Positions 30,830 to 41,576 of a stretch of 64,000 nucleotides of DNA are shown piece after piece. Origin of the DNA: Myxococcus sp. RHSTA-1-4. Its GTDB lineage: Bacteria > Myxococcota > Myxococcia > Myxococcales > Myxococcaceae. The stretch is from contig NZ_JAIQDG010000001.1 in NCBI RefSeq assembly GCF_020037125.1, positions 372,001 through 436,000 on the forward strand, written 5' to 3'. The notes under the pieces are model-generated. The model was given only the letters and a program-made list of their open reading frames with translations, was not told the DNA's origin and searched no databases. The first letter of the stretch is position 1; each line of letters opens with the position of its first letter. The translations under genes were made by a program, and so were the position numbers.

Positions 30830-31960
30830 TCACGCGGAGGCGGCGCAAGGCGAAGCGTCCCGCACGCCCAGGTAGCGCGCGAACACGTCCGCGATGCGCT
30901 CGCTGGCGCGGCCATCCCACAACTCCGGGATGCGCCCCTTCTTGCCCTGGCCGTCGAGGACGCGGTCCGCGGCCTGACGGATGAGGTCCGGGTCGGTGCC
31001 CACGACTTCGTTGGTGCCCTGCTCCACGGTGATGGGGCGCTCGGTCTGCTCGCGCAGGGTGAGGCACGACACGCCCAGCGCGGTGGTCTCCTCCTGGAGG
31101 CCACCCGAGTCGGTGAGGATGAGGCGGGCCTGCGAGGTGAGCCCGACGAACTCCATGTGCCCCATGGGGTCCACGGGGCGCAGGTTCGGATGACGCTCGA
31201 ACCAGTGCCCCAGGCCCTGCTCGGCAATCATCTTCCGCGTGCGCGGATGCACCGGGAAGAGGACGGGCAGGCGCGTGGACACGTGGGAGATGGCGGACAG
31301 CAGGCCGCCCAGAACCCTCGGGTCGTCCACGTTGGAGGGACGGTGCAACGTGCACACCGCGTAGTCACGCGGGGTGAGGCCCAGGTCCTTCAAGGTAGAG
31401 AGCCGCTCCGCCTTCTCCTTCGAGGCGAGGAGCGAGTCGATCATCACGTTGCCCACGAAGTGGATGCGGGACGGGTCGGCGCCCTCCTTCAGGAGGTTGG
31501 CGTCCGCGTCGCGCGAGGGCGTCAAGAGCAGGTCGGACAGCCGGTCCGTGACGATGCGGTTGACCTCCTCCGGTTGGTGCTGGACGTAGCTGCGCAGGCC
31601 CGCCTCCACGTGGGCCAGCGGGATGGCCAGCTTCGACGTCACCAGCGCGGCGGCGATGGTGCTGTTGACGTCACCCACGACGGAGACGAGGTCCGGCTGT
31701 TGCTCCAGGAAGACCTTCTCCAGTTCCATCATCATCCGCGCGGTCTGCTGCGCATGGCTGCCCGAGCCGACGCCCAGATGGACGTCCGGAGGCGGCAGGC
31801 CCAGGTCGGTGAAGAAGACGTCACTCATCTTGACGTCGTAGTGCTGCCCGGTGTGGACGAGGACCTGCCGGAGCGCCGTGCGCGCGCCGATGGCCTTGTG
31901 GATGGGGGCCACCTTCATGAAATTGGGACGAGCGCCGACGATGTGGATGACCTTCTTCAT
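30830..31960 (-). CDS. wecB: UDP-N-acetylglucosamine 2-epimerase (non-hydrolysing)
   Basis: 376 residues. Interconverts UDP-GlcNAc and UDP-ManNAc for surface polysaccharide synthesis. Family motifs are present: GARPNFMKVAPI at the N-terminus, HTGQHYD, GDVNSTIA, HVEAGLRS, CTLHRPSNVD, and the UDP-binding LTDSGGLQEET. The length is standard. ATG 31960 gives the conserved start MKKVIHIVGARPN. The gene is divergent from kdsB (105 nt between), both serving envelope glycans. No other O-antigen or capsule genes are close. Confidence 0.92.
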   Translation of the reverse strand: MKKVIHIVGARPNFMKVAPIHKAIGARTALRQVLVHTGQHYDVKMSDVFFTDLGLPPPDVHLGVGSGSHAQQTARMMMELEKVFLEQQPDLVSVVGDVNSTIAAALVTSKLAIPLAHVEAGLRSYVQHQPEEVNRIVTDRLSDLLLTPSRDADANLLKEGADPSRIHFVGNVMIDSLLASKEKAERLSTLKDLGLTPRDYAVCTLHRPSNVDDPRVLGGLLSAISHVSTRLPVLFPVHPRTRKMIAEQGLGHWFERHPNLRPVDPMGHMEFVGLTSQARLILTDSGGLQEETTALGVSCLTLREQTERPITVEQGTNEVVGTDPDLIRQAADRVLDGQGKKGRIPELWDGRASERIADVFARYLGVRDASPCAASA

Positions 31961-32065
31961 GTCGACTGCGAAGCTAGGCACTGCCTCCCAGGTGACTAGT
32001 GGTTGAAGGTGGGCGTGCCGTCCGGTGGCGGAGATGCGTCCTGAATCTGATAGACGGGACGTGCC

Positions 32066-32806
32066 ATGCCCCCGTCCAGGACTGTCGCCGTCATCCCCGC
32101 CCGCCACGCCAGCACCCGTTTCCCGGGCAAGCCGCTCGCCCTCATCGCCGGCCGGCCGATGATTGAGCACGTGTGGCGCCGCTGCCAGGAAGCGAACGCC
32201 TTCGACGAGGTGTGGGTGGCCACCGACGACGAGCGGATCCGCGCCACGGTGGAGGGCTTCGGCGGCCGGGCGGTGATGACGAGCCCGGACTGCGCCACCG
32301 GCACGGACCGGGTGGCGGAGGTGGCGCGCGGGCGTCCCGACGTGGACGTCTGGGTGAACGTGCAGGGCGATGAGCCGCTGGTGGACCCGGCCGCCCTGAA
32401 GGTGCTGTCGGGCCTCTTCTCGGACGCCAGCGTGCGCATGGGCACGCTGGTGCGCCCGCTGGAGCCGGACGAGGCGGCCAGCCCCAACGTGGTGAAGGCC
32501 GTGCTCGCGCTCAACGGGGACGCGCTCTACTTCAGCCGCAGCCTGGTGCCCTTCGTCCGCGAGCCGGGGACGCCCGTGAAGCGCTGGGGCCACATCGGCC
32601 TGTATGGCTACCGGCGGGACGTGCTGCTGTCGCTGGCGGGCCTGGCGCCCACCCCGCTGGAGGAGGCGGAGAAGCTGGAGCAGCTCCGCGCGCTGGAGCA
32701 CGGCATCTCCATCCGCTGCGCGCAGGTGTCCTGGCGTACGGTGGCGGTGGACGTCCCCGAGGACGTGGCGAAGGTGGAGGCCGTCATGCGCGAGCGAGGG
32801 CTGTAG
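32066..32806 (+). CDS. kdsB: 3-deoxy-manno-octulosonate cytidylyltransferase (CMP-KDO synthetase)
   Basis: 246 residues. Activates KDO with CTP for lipid A-core assembly. The motifs AVIPARHASTRFPGKPLA, WVATDDERI, TGTDRVAEVA, VNVQGDEPLV and RWGHIGLYGYRRDVLL match KdsB throughout. ATG 32066 follows GACGTGCC with only a weak ribosome site. The next gene starts 2 nt after the stop, so translation is probably coupled. pyrG, kdsA and kdsC, which supply CTP and KDO, lie 4-7 kb downstream on the same strand. Confidence 0.94.
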   Translation: MPPSRTVAVIPARHASTRFPGKPLALIAGRPMIEHVWRRCQEANAFDEVWVATDDERIRATVEGFGGRAVMTSPDCATGTDRVAEVARGRPDVDVWVNVQGDEPLVDPAALKVLSGLFSDASVRMGTLVRPLEPDEAASPNVVKAVLALNGDALYFSRSLVPFVREPGTPVKRWGHIGLYGYRRDVLLSLAGLAPTPLEEAEKLEQLRALEHGISIRCAQVSWRTVAVDVPEDVAKVEAVMRERGL

Positions 32807-32808
32807 CC

Positions 32809-33684
32809 ATGGGCTTCTGGAGCGACCTGTTCGGAGGAGGAAAGAACAAGGAGGCGAAGCAGGAGCCCGCCTCCCAGGCCCCGGGCACGGAGCCGCCCGC
32901 GGCGAAGGCGGAGGCGCCCCCCGCGCCGCCGCCCCCCGCCCCACCGAAGCAGAAGCCGCAGCCGAAGCAGGAGACCCGCAAGCAGCAAGAGGAGGACGAG
33001 GACATGGAGGGCGTGCAGCGGCTGTTGTCCCGGAAGGTGGAGCGGGTGCTCGAGCAGCTCGGCGCGCTGGCGGCGCGGGCGCGCACGGGCGAGGAGGTGC
33101 CCTCGATGACCGTCACGCTGCACCTGGCGCACGGGCACTCGATGACGGGCGAGGTGGTGGACTACGTCCCGCGCGAGTCGGTGCTGCTGGCGCTGGGCAA
33201 GGAGGGCCTGCTCCGGTCCGCCTCGGTGGCGTACGTGGACGTGGCCACGGTGGTCGCGGTGTCGGTGGGCAACGCGGACCCGCTCCTGGAGCTGCCGCAG
33301 CTCGTGCGGCCCAACCCCACGCGGCAGGACCTGGTGTCGCTGCTGGAGAAGGTGCCGCACGCCATCACCGAGCAGTTCTGGCCGGGCGAGGCGTCACTGG
33401 GCGGACGCCCGCTGCGCTTCGAGGTGGACTGGGTGGGGATGGACGACGAGCCGGGCCGGCGCGCGCTGGAGACGGCGGTGAACGTGGCGGGCCACGCGCT
33501 GCGCTCGCTCGCGCAGGAGCAGGGGCGCGAGGTGCTGCGCCGCATCCTCACCGTGCGCTTCATCAAGGGCCGCGACACCCGCGTCTCCATGGAGGGAGAC
33601 ACGGGAACCGTGACGGTGGCCCCCGGCACCGGAGACCCCACGGTGTCCGCCTTCCGGAAGGCCTTCGCCGCCGGAATCAGGTGA
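32809..33684 (+). CDS. Protein of unknown function co-transcribed with kdsB (291 aa)
   Basis: No family recognised. Residues 1-10 (MGFWSDLFGG) resemble short N-terminal amphipathic motifs. About 12-65 is a disordered Lys/Pro/Glu/Gln-rich stretch (PPAPPPPAPPKQKPQPKQE). From about 66 to 291 is a folded alpha/beta region: a helix (QRLLSRKVERVLEQLGALAAR), strands with TVTLHLAHGHSMTGEVVDYV that look like a small beta-barrel, and a second unit (about 155-291). It starts 2 nt after kdsB. Its 3' end overlaps the convergent aldo/keto reductase gene by 8 bp. Envelope involvement is inference from position. Confidence 0.7.
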   Translation: MGFWSDLFGGGKNKEAKQEPASQAPGTEPPAAKAEAPPAPPPPAPPKQKPQPKQETRKQQEEDEDMEGVQRLLSRKVERVLEQLGALAARARTGEEVPSMTVTLHLAHGHSMTGEVVDYVPRESVLLALGKEGLLRSASVAYVDVATVVAVSVGNADPLLELPQLVRPNPTRQDLVSLLEKVPHAITEQFWPGEASLGGRPLRFEVDWVGMDDEPGRRALETAVNVAGHALRSLAQEQGREVLRRILTVRFIKGRDTRVSMEGDTGTVTVAPGTGDPTVSAFRKAFAAGIR

Positions 33685-34525
33685 CGGGCAGCTCGGCGGG
33701 CTCGAGCCCCAGGGGGAACGCCGCGTCGAGCCGGGCCAGCTCCTCGGACGACAGCTTCAGCGACGCCGCCGCGGCGTTGTCGCGCAGGTGGGCCTCGCGG
33801 CTGGCCTTCGGAATGGCGAACAGCGACGGCCGGCGCACGAGGAAGCGGAGCGCCACCTGGTACGGGCTGACGCCGTGCGCGCGGGCAATGGCGCCCAGCA
33901 CCTTGCCGCCCCGGCTGTCCGGCCGCGGGAAGTTGCCACTGCCGAAGGGGCTGTAGCCCACCACCGCCACGCCGTGGGCCTCGCACCACGGCAGGACGCC
34001 GTGCTCAATCGCGCGCTCCTCCAGGTGGTACAGCACCTGGTTGCAGGCGATGCGTCCCGGCCCCGCCAGGGCGAGCGCCTCCTCCAGCTCCTCCACCCCG
34101 AAGTTGCTCACGCCCCAGGAGCGAATCTTCCCGTCCTTCACCAGCTTCTCGAAGGCGCGCACCGTGTCCTCCAGCGGGTGCGGCCCCGGCCAGTGCAGCA
34201 GGTAGCAGTCCAGCCGGTCCGTGCGCAGCCGCTTCAGGCTCCGCTCGCACGCGGCCAGCGTGCCCGCGTAGGTGGCGTTGGACGGCATCACCTTGGACAC
34301 GAGGAACACCTCGTCCCGCCGGCCGGCGATGGCCTCGGAGACGAGGGTCTCCTCCACCTTGCCGTGCCCGTACAGCTCGGCCGTGTCCACATGCGTCATG
34401 CCCAGGTCCAACCCGGCCCGCAGGGCGCGGATGGCGCTCGCCCGGTCGTCGTCCTCCATCCGCCACGTCCCCTGCCCCAGGACGGGGACCTCCACTCCGG
34501 TGCCACCAAACGGGTGCTTCTCCAT
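33677..34525 (-). CDS. Aldo/keto reductase
   Basis: 282 residues, NADPH-dependent (beta/alpha)8-barrel oxidoreductase. The catalytic tetrad is visible: Asp in THVDTAELYGHG, Tyr in the same stretch, Lys in VSKVMPSN, His in YLLHWPGP. The cofactor end has AIPKASREAHLRDN. The substrate is not defined; small aldehydes or ketones are typical. ATG 34525 is preceded by the purine-rich GAGAGCGAGGTGTGAC. It is divergent from the ABC exporter gene and overlaps the preceding convergent gene by 8 bp. Confidence 0.88.
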   Translation of the reverse strand: MEKHPFGGTGVEVPVLGQGTWRMEDDDRASAIRALRAGLDLGMTHVDTAELYGHGKVEETLVSEAIAGRRDEVFLVSKVMPSNATYAGTLAACERSLKRLRTDRLDCYLLHWPGPHPLEDTVRAFEKLVKDGKIRSWGVSNFGVEELEEALALAGPGRIACNQVLYHLEERAIEHGVLPWCEAHGVAVVGYSPFGSGNFPRPDSRGGKVLGAIARAHGVSPYQVALRFLVRRPSLFAIPKASREAHLRDNAAAASLKLSSEELARLDAAFPLGLEPAELPVT

Positions 34526-34633
34526 GTCACACCTCGCTCTCGAGCCGTCCGCCCTGGAAGGATTAGCACCGCCCGGGAGGACGGGCAGCCCCACGGAGTG
34601 CACGCCCGGGGGGCCCGCGTTACTCTGCCGCCC

Positions 34634-36400
34634 GTGTCTTCCCCTGAAACCACCCCGTCCCCACAGCTCCCCACCCGCGTGACGCTGCGCCGCCTGCTCT
34701 CCCTGGCGCGGCCGGAGCTCCCCGTCCTCGCCGCCGGCACCTTCTTCCTGCTCGTGAGCAGCGCGGCCAGCCTGGCCTACCCACAGGCCATCGGAGACCT
34801 GGTGGACGAGGCGCTCGGCACCCGCAGCCAGCAGATGCTGGACGGGCTGGCCCTGGCGATGCTCGCCGTCTTCGTGGTGCAGGGCGTGGCCATGGCGCTG
34901 CGCGCCTACCTGTTCAACACCGCCGGAGAGCGGGTGGTGGCCCGGCTGCGCAAGGACCTCTTCCGCGCCATGCTGTCGCAGGAGATTGCCTTCTTCGACG
35001 GGCGCCGCACCGGCGAGCTCACCAGCCGGCTCGCCTCGGACACCACCGTCCTGCAGAACACCGTCACCGCCAACGTCTCCATGGCCCTGCGCTTCACCAT
35101 GCAGATTGCCGGCGGCGTGGCCCTCCTCTTCTACACGTCCGCCCGGCTCACCGGGGTGATGCTCGCCATCATCCCCGCGGTCGTCCTGGGCGCGGTGCTC
35201 TACGGCCGCCGGGTGCGCGGCATCTCCCGCCAGGTGCAGGACGCGCTGGCGGCCGCCAGCAATGTCGCCGAGGAGGACCTGTCCGGCATCCGCACCGTGC
35301 GCTCCTTCGCCGCCGAGCCCAACGAGGTGGAGCGCTACGGCACCGCCATGGACCGCGTCTTCGCCTTCGCACGCGCCCGCACGCGGGAGACGTCCATCTT
35401 CCTGGGAGCGACGTCCATCGCCGGCTACGGCGCCGTGGCCGCGGTGCTCTGGTACGGCGGCCGGCTGGTGGTGGCAGGCGGCCTCAGCGTGGGCGAGCTC
35501 ACCTCGTTCCTCATCTACACCATGCTGGTGGCCTTCTCGTTCAGCGCCCTGGCCGAGCTGTGGGGCGACTTCATGCGCGCCAGCGGCGCCTCGGACCGCG
35601 TCTTCGAGCTGCTGGACCGCGAGCCCGCCATCGCCCCGGGCGGCCAGAGCCTGCCGGAGGTGCGCGGCCACGTGGAGTTCCGCGACGTGCACTTCGCCTA
35701 CCCCACGCGCCCGGACGTGCCGGTGCTCCAGGGCGTGAATCTGGAGCTGCGCCCCGGAGAGGTGGTGGCGGTGGTGGGCCCCTCCGGCGCGGGCAAGTCC
35801 ACGCTGGCCTCGCTGCTGTCGCGCTTCTACGACCCGCAGGGCGGCGCGGTGCTGCTGGACGGACACCCGCTCACCTCGCTGGACCCGCACTGGCTGCGCC
35901 GCAACATCGGCATGGTGGCCCAGGAGCCGCAGCTCTTCTCCTGCTCCATCGCGGACAACATCCGCTACGGCCGCCCGGACGCCACCGACGCCCAAATCGA
36001 GGAAGCCGCCCGCGCCGCCAACGCCCACGCCTTCATCCAGCGCTTCCCGGAGGGCTACCAGACCCAGGTGGGCGAGCGCGGCGTGCAGCTGTCCGGCGGC
36101 CAGAAGCAGCGCGTGGCCATTGCCCGCGCCGTGCTGAAGGACCCGCGCCTGCTCATCCTCGACGAGGCCACCAGCGCCCTGGACGCGGAGAGCGAACACC
36201 TGGTGAAGGACGCGCTGGAGCGCCTGATGAAGGGCCGCACCACCCTCATCATCGCCCACCGCCTGTCCACCGTGGCCAACGCGGACCGCGTGCTGGTGCT
36301 GGAGGGCGGCCACGTCATCCAGAGCGGCACCCACGCCGCCCTCATGGGCCAGGACGGCCTCTACCGCCGCCTCGTGGAGCGGCAATTCGTCGCCGCCTGA
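34634..36400 (+). CDS. ABC exporter half-transporter (MsbA/ATM-like, fused TMD-NBD)
   Basis: 588 residues. About six membrane helices (residues 25-310) are followed by an ATPase domain with Walker A GPSGAGKST, the LSGGQKQRVAIARA signature, Walker B LLILDEATSALD and the H-loop IIAHRLSTV. It should homodimerise in the inner membrane. The family exports lipids, peptides or drugs; the NBD resembles MsbA/BmrA/LmrA types. The GTG at 34634 is the likeliest start but lacks a visible ribosome site; another in-frame GTG about 15 codons later (start MTLRRLLSLARPE) is possible. The structured RNA at 36451 begins 50 nt after its stop. Confidence 0.88.
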   Translation: MSSPETTPSPQLPTRVTLRRLLSLARPELPVLAAGTFFLLVSSAASLAYPQAIGDLVDEALGTRSQQMLDGLALAMLAVFVVQGVAMALRAYLFNTAGERVVARLRKDLFRAMLSQEIAFFDGRRTGELTSRLASDTTVLQNTVTANVSMALRFTMQIAGGVALLFYTSARLTGVMLAIIPAVVLGAVLYGRRVRGISRQVQDALAAASNVAEEDLSGIRTVRSFAAEPNEVERYGTAMDRVFAFARARTRETSIFLGATSIAGYGAVAAVLWYGGRLVVAGGLSVGELTSFLIYTMLVAFSFSALAELWGDFMRASGASDRVFELLDREPAIAPGGQSLPEVRGHVEFRDVHFAYPTRPDVPVLQGVNLELRPGEVVAVVGPSGAGKSTLASLLSRFYDPQGGAVLLDGHPLTSLDPHWLRRNIGMVAQEPQLFSCSIADNIRYGRPDATDAQIEEAARAANAHAFIQRFPEGYQTQVGERGVQLSGGQKQRVAIARAVLKDPRLLILDEATSALDAESEHLVKDALERLMKGRTTLIIAHRLSTVANADRVLVLEGGHVIQSGTHAALMGQDGLYRRLVERQFVAA

Positions 36401-36497
36401 ACGCCTGCCCTCCCGGCAGACGCACTTATCGGCCCAGGCAGTATGGCGCGCCTTTCGAGCCCGGATTAGATCCGGGACCTCGAAAGGAGGTGATGCC

Positions 36498-36545
36498 TTG
36501 ACCGACAGCAAGCTCGAGGCGTCCACCTCCGCTTCGGTGGCCTGA
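36498..36545 (+). CDS. 15-codon leader-type reading frame with near-perfect Shine-Dalgarno sequence
   Basis: TTG start, product MTDSKLEASTSASVA, stop TGA. GGAGG ends 7 nt before the TTG. The peptide is Ser/Ala/Thr-rich with no run of one amino acid, so classic amino-acid attenuation is unlikely. A still shorter ATG-CCT-TGA frame starts at 36493. Translation would melt or form the hairpins around it, which is the most likely purpose if it is real. Confidence 0.45.
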   Translation: MTDSKLEASTSASVA

Positions 36546-36582
36546 AAAGGCCCTGGAGCGGTGGCAGACGCCCGCGGTTTCG

Positions 36583-36617
36583 GGCCCGTTCCCGCCTCGG
36601 TGGGGACGGGCCTTTTT
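36583..36617 (+). terminator. Intrinsic terminator before the zinc-ribbon gene
   Basis: An 11-bp stem (36583-36593 with 36602-36612, one T-G pair) and 8-nt loop, followed by TTTTT at 36613-36617. It is among the strongest terminators in the window. It closes the structured RNA region downstream of the ABC exporter gene. Confidence 0.85.
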
Positions 36618-36709
36618 ATGTCCGCCCGGGAATGCCTGACCGACCTGGCTGTTCCGCGGCCCCGGGGGGAGTGGCCGACCCAACACGTTTCCTTTTGGGA
36701 GTACCCGCC

Positions 36710-36943
36710 GTGTCCATTACCCCGTGCCCCAGCCCCCTGCCCACCGCCCTCCGTGACGAGGAGGCCGTGGAGACGCAGCGCAACCTGTTCTGCCCCAACT
36801 ACGACGCCTGCCTGCACCTGGTGGTGAAGCGCGGCTGGGAGGGCTGGAGCTGCCGGAATTGCGACTTGCGGGCCTTCCGCGTCGGCCAGCCCACCGCCCG
36901 GGAATTCGCGGTCGCCCGCCCCGGGGGTTGGGACGGAAACTGA
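36710..36943 (+). CDS. Small zinc-ribbon-like protein (77 aa)
   Basis: 77 residues with CPNYDAC and WSCRNC, four cysteines in two knuckles about 20 residues apart, separated by a short basic hairpin (HLVVKRGWEGW); this is a treble-clef/zinc-ribbon pattern. The N-terminus is Pro-rich and the C-terminus short. It probably binds zinc; nucleic-acid or protein binding is possible but not shown. The GTG start at 36710 follows GGGAG by 8 nt. It lies between the terminator at 36617 and pyrG (start 37028). Confidence 0.65.
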   Translation: MSITPCPSPLPTALRDEEAVETQRNLFCPNYDACLHLVVKRGWEGWSCRNCDLRAFRVGQPTAREFAVARPGGWDGN

Positions 36944-39501
<2,558 letters not shown>

Positions 39502-39535
39502 TGGGGACACGAGAAGGGGAGGAGCCAGGGAAGCC

Positions 39536-40117
39536 ATGGTGACGGAAGCGCCTTCCAAGCCAGGAAAGGAAGAGCTGACGTCCCGCGCGGCACGCGTGCG
39601 GCTGCTCGTCTTCGACGTGGACGGGGTCCTCACCGACGGAGGCCTCTACTACGGCGCCGCCGGTGAGCAGATGAAGCGCTTCGACGTGAAGGACGGCCAT
39701 GCCCTCGTCATGGCCCGCCTGGCCGGCCTGCCCGCCGCCATCATCACCGCCCGCACCTCGAGCATCGTGGAGGTCCGCGGGAGGGAACTGGGGTTGGCCG
39801 CCGTCATCCAGGGCCGCCGTGACAAGGGTGTCGCGCTGGACGAGCTGCTCCAACAGCTCGGTGTCTCCCCCGGGGCCTGCGCCTACATGGGAGATGACCA
39901 CAACGACCTTGCCCCGCTCTCACGCGTGGGGTTGTCCGCGTGTCCCGCGGATGCGGTTCCGGAAGTGCGTCAGGAAGTCCACTTCGTTACGCAGAGCCCA
40001 GGCGGCCGAGGCGCCGCCCGGGAGCTCGTGGAGCTGTGCCTCCGCGCCAGTGGCCGCTGGGACGACGCGGTGGGTCTCATGAGAGGGACTGATGGGCGCG
40101 TTGGGCACACAGGTTGA
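39536..40117 (+). CDS. kdsC: KDO-8-phosphate phosphatase (HAD family)
   Basis: 193 residues. Removes phosphate from KDO-8-phosphate. HAD motif I FDVDGVLTDGGLYY has both catalytic aspartates. The following GEQMKRFDVKDGHALVMAR and IITARTSSIV (motif II), the lysine in QGRRDKGVAL (motif III) and YMGDDHNDLAPL (motif IV) match KdsC. It follows kdsA by 34 nt on the same strand, completing the KDO steps before KdsB activation. The N-terminal extension of about 20 residues before the first strand is ordinary. ATG 39536 follows AGGGGAGGAGCCAGGGAAGCC, a strong ribosome site. Confidence 0.93.
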   Translation: MVTEAPSKPGKEELTSRAARVRLLVFDVDGVLTDGGLYYGAAGEQMKRFDVKDGHALVMARLAGLPAAIITARTSSIVEVRGRELGLAAVIQGRRDKGVALDELLQQLGVSPGACAYMGDDHNDLAPLSRVGLSACPADAVPEVRQEVHFVTQSPGGRGAARELVELCLRASGRWDDAVGLMRGTDGRVGHTG

Positions 40118-40151
40118 ACTAACCCCGTATTCAAGGTAGGTGATAAAATCC

Positions 40152-40772
40152 ATGGGTAGCGGAATGATGCAGCAAGAGGGGAGTACGGCGATGACGGACC
40201 AGCTCTACACGACGCACGACATCAGTCGGCTGCTTCAGGTGGATCCGTCCACGGTGAGCAAGTGGATTGACCGGGGCATCCTGATGGCGTTCCGCACGCC
40301 GGGTGGCCACCGCCGCGTTCGCTCGGCGGACCTGCGCACGTTCCTCATCACCCACCAGATGCCGGTTCCGGAGGAGCTGGGCAGCGGCACGGTGCGCCTG
40401 CTGGTGGTGGATGACGAGCGCGCGGTGCTGGACGCCATCAAGCGCGCCTTCAAGCCCTACGCGGCGCAGGTGGAGCTGCAGACGACGACGAGCGGCGTGG
40501 AGGCCCTGCTGCTGGTGTCCGAGCAGAAGCCGCACGGCATGATCATCGACCTCAACATGCCGGACATCGACGGCCTGGAGGTCTGCCGGCGGATTCGCGC
40601 GCGCAAGCAGATGGAGGGCGTGCGGCTCATCACCATGACGTCCCTGCACTCGCCGGACGTGGTGGAGCAGTCCAAGCAGGCCGGCGCGCTCGCGTGCCTG
40701 GCCAAGCCGCTGGACGTGCAGCAGGTGCTGGAGCTGTTCCGCGTGCCGCTGGCGCTCAGCGCCAAGCGGTAG
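40152..40772 (+). CDS. Response regulator with N-terminal MerR-like/excisionase-type HTH and C-terminal receiver
   Basis: 206 residues. About 17-68 is a winged HTH of the excisionase/MerR type (YTTHDISRLLQVDPSTVSKWIDRG, then RTPGGHRRV). About 82-200 is a receiver domain with the acidic pair D87/D88 in VVDDE, phospho-acceptor D133 in IIDLNMPDIDG, T163 in TMTSLH and K185 in CLAKPLD. DNA-binding first and receiver second is the reverse of the usual order. No cognate kinase is adjacent. ATG 40152 is preferred because GGTAGGTGA lies 7-9 nt upstream. It follows kdsC by 34 nt and may be partly read from that operon; a strong hairpin follows. Confidence 0.85.
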   Translation: MGSGMMQQEGSTAMTDQLYTTHDISRLLQVDPSTVSKWIDRGILMAFRTPGGHRRVRSADLRTFLITHQMPVPEELGSGTVRLLVVDDERAVLDAIKRAFKPYAAQVELQTTTSGVEALLLVSEQKPHGMIIDLNMPDIDGLEVCRRIRARKQMEGVRLITMTSLHSPDVVEQSKQAGALACLAKPLDVQQVLELFRVPLALSAKR

Positions 40773-40778
40773 CGGGAC

Positions 40779-40808
40779 GGGGCTTCCGCCTCCCCTCGCG
40801 GAAGCCCC
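40779..40808 (+). terminator. Hairpin after the HTH-receiver gene
   Basis: GGGGCTTCCGC (40779-40789) pairs perfectly with GCGGAAGCCCC (40798-40808), loop of 8 nt, directly after the stop codon. No T-run follows, but the 11-bp GC-rich stem should be very stable. Confidence 0.65.
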
Positions 40809-40880
40809 GGACAGGGGGGATGGGGAGGAAGCCGCGCCGTTGTCCTGGCAGCGGCCTCCCGGGAGAGGTCTGCGCGCGAA

Positions 40881-41330
40881 TCAGCCCTGGACCTTGACCT
40901 CGATGACGCGGGGCTTGGACTCCTCGCGCCGGGGCAGCGTCAGGGTGAGCACGCCGTGCTCGTACTTCGCCTCCACCTTGGAGGCATCCACCGTGTCCGG
41001 CAGCGCGAACGAGCGGGCGAAGGTGCCGAAGCCGCGCTCCTGGCGGCGCACCGTGACGCCCTCGGCCTTCGGCTCCGCCTTGCGCTCGGCCTGCACGGTG
41101 AGGACGTCCTTCTCCACCTTCACCTGGATGGCCTTCGCTTCCAGGCCCGGCATGTCCAGGTGCAGCGTCAGGCCGCTCTCGGACTCGACGATGTCGGCGG
41201 CGGGCGCGAACTGGCGCGGCGCCTGGGACTGACGCCACACGGGCTGGGTCAGCTCGCGGAAGAGCGCGTCGAAGTCGCGCATCAGCGGGTTCACCACCAC
41301 GGCGGAGTTGAAGGGATTGCGGCTCTGCAT
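40881..41330 (-). CDS. Small heat-shock protein, Hsp20/alpha-crystallin family
   Basis: 149 residues, ATP-independent chaperone that holds unfolding proteins in oligomers. The alpha-crystallin domain spans about 40-140, with LHLDMPGLEAKAIQVKVEKDVLTVQAERK, the GTFARSFALPDTVD strand, and the conserved GVLTLTLPR near the end. ATG 41330 follows AGGAG in CAGGAGACGACC. The upstream minus-strand region (about 130 nt) contains TTGACA (41471-41466) but no convincing -10 box. The CPXCG gene lies upstream on the same strand, 246 nt away. It differs in length from Stigmatella SP21/HspA. Confidence 0.93.
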   Translation of the reverse strand: MQSRNPFNSAVVVNPLMRDFDALFRELTQPVWRQSQAPRQFAPAADIVESESGLTLHLDMPGLEAKAIQVKVEKDVLTVQAERKAEPKAEGVTVRRQERGFGTFARSFALPDTVDASKVEAKYEHGVLTLTLPRREESKPRVIEVKVQG

Positions 41331-41576
41331 GGTCGTCTCCTGTTCGTGTCGCCCTCGCGGGCGCACGGTATGACTCTTCGGGTCTGTTCTGGTTCGCGGT
41401 CGCCGCGGCCCCCACCGGGCTCCAGCGCCGCCTCACAAGACTCAAGAGAACCATGGATGCGGACGTGTCAAGGAACGCCCCCGCGCCCTCGGGGCGCCCT
41501 TCCCCACCCGCGCCGCCGCCTGCCTGCCCGCCTGCCCACCGGCCATGGAGGCCCCCAGGGTGGGTCAGCGGCGCGC

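Larger units (their letters stand above)
36451..36617 (+). ncRNA. Candidate structured RNA: SD-sequestering hairpin, mini-reading frame and terminator
   Basis: Three parts seen directly. (1) CCTTTCGAG-CCCGGA (36451-36465) pairs with TCCGGG-AC-CTCGAAAGG (36471-36487) around a TTAGA loop. The 3' arm includes part of AAAGGAGGTGAT (36483-36494), nearly the full complement of the 16S rRNA 3' end. (2) A 15-codon frame follows (36498-36545), containing CACCTCC at 36524-36530, which can also pair with GGAGGTG. (3) A perfect-quality intrinsic terminator ends at 36617. The Shine-Dalgarno sequence thus has two competing partners. This layout suggests a leader/attenuator or a small independent RNA. Boundaries are my inference; no RNA family is recognised. 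Confidence 0.6.

Noticed and set aside
41466..41471. TTGACA upstream of hsp20 as a housekeeping or heat-shock promoter
   Set aside because: No acceptable -10 box at 16-18 bp and about 135 bp from the start codon; too weak to list as a promoter.
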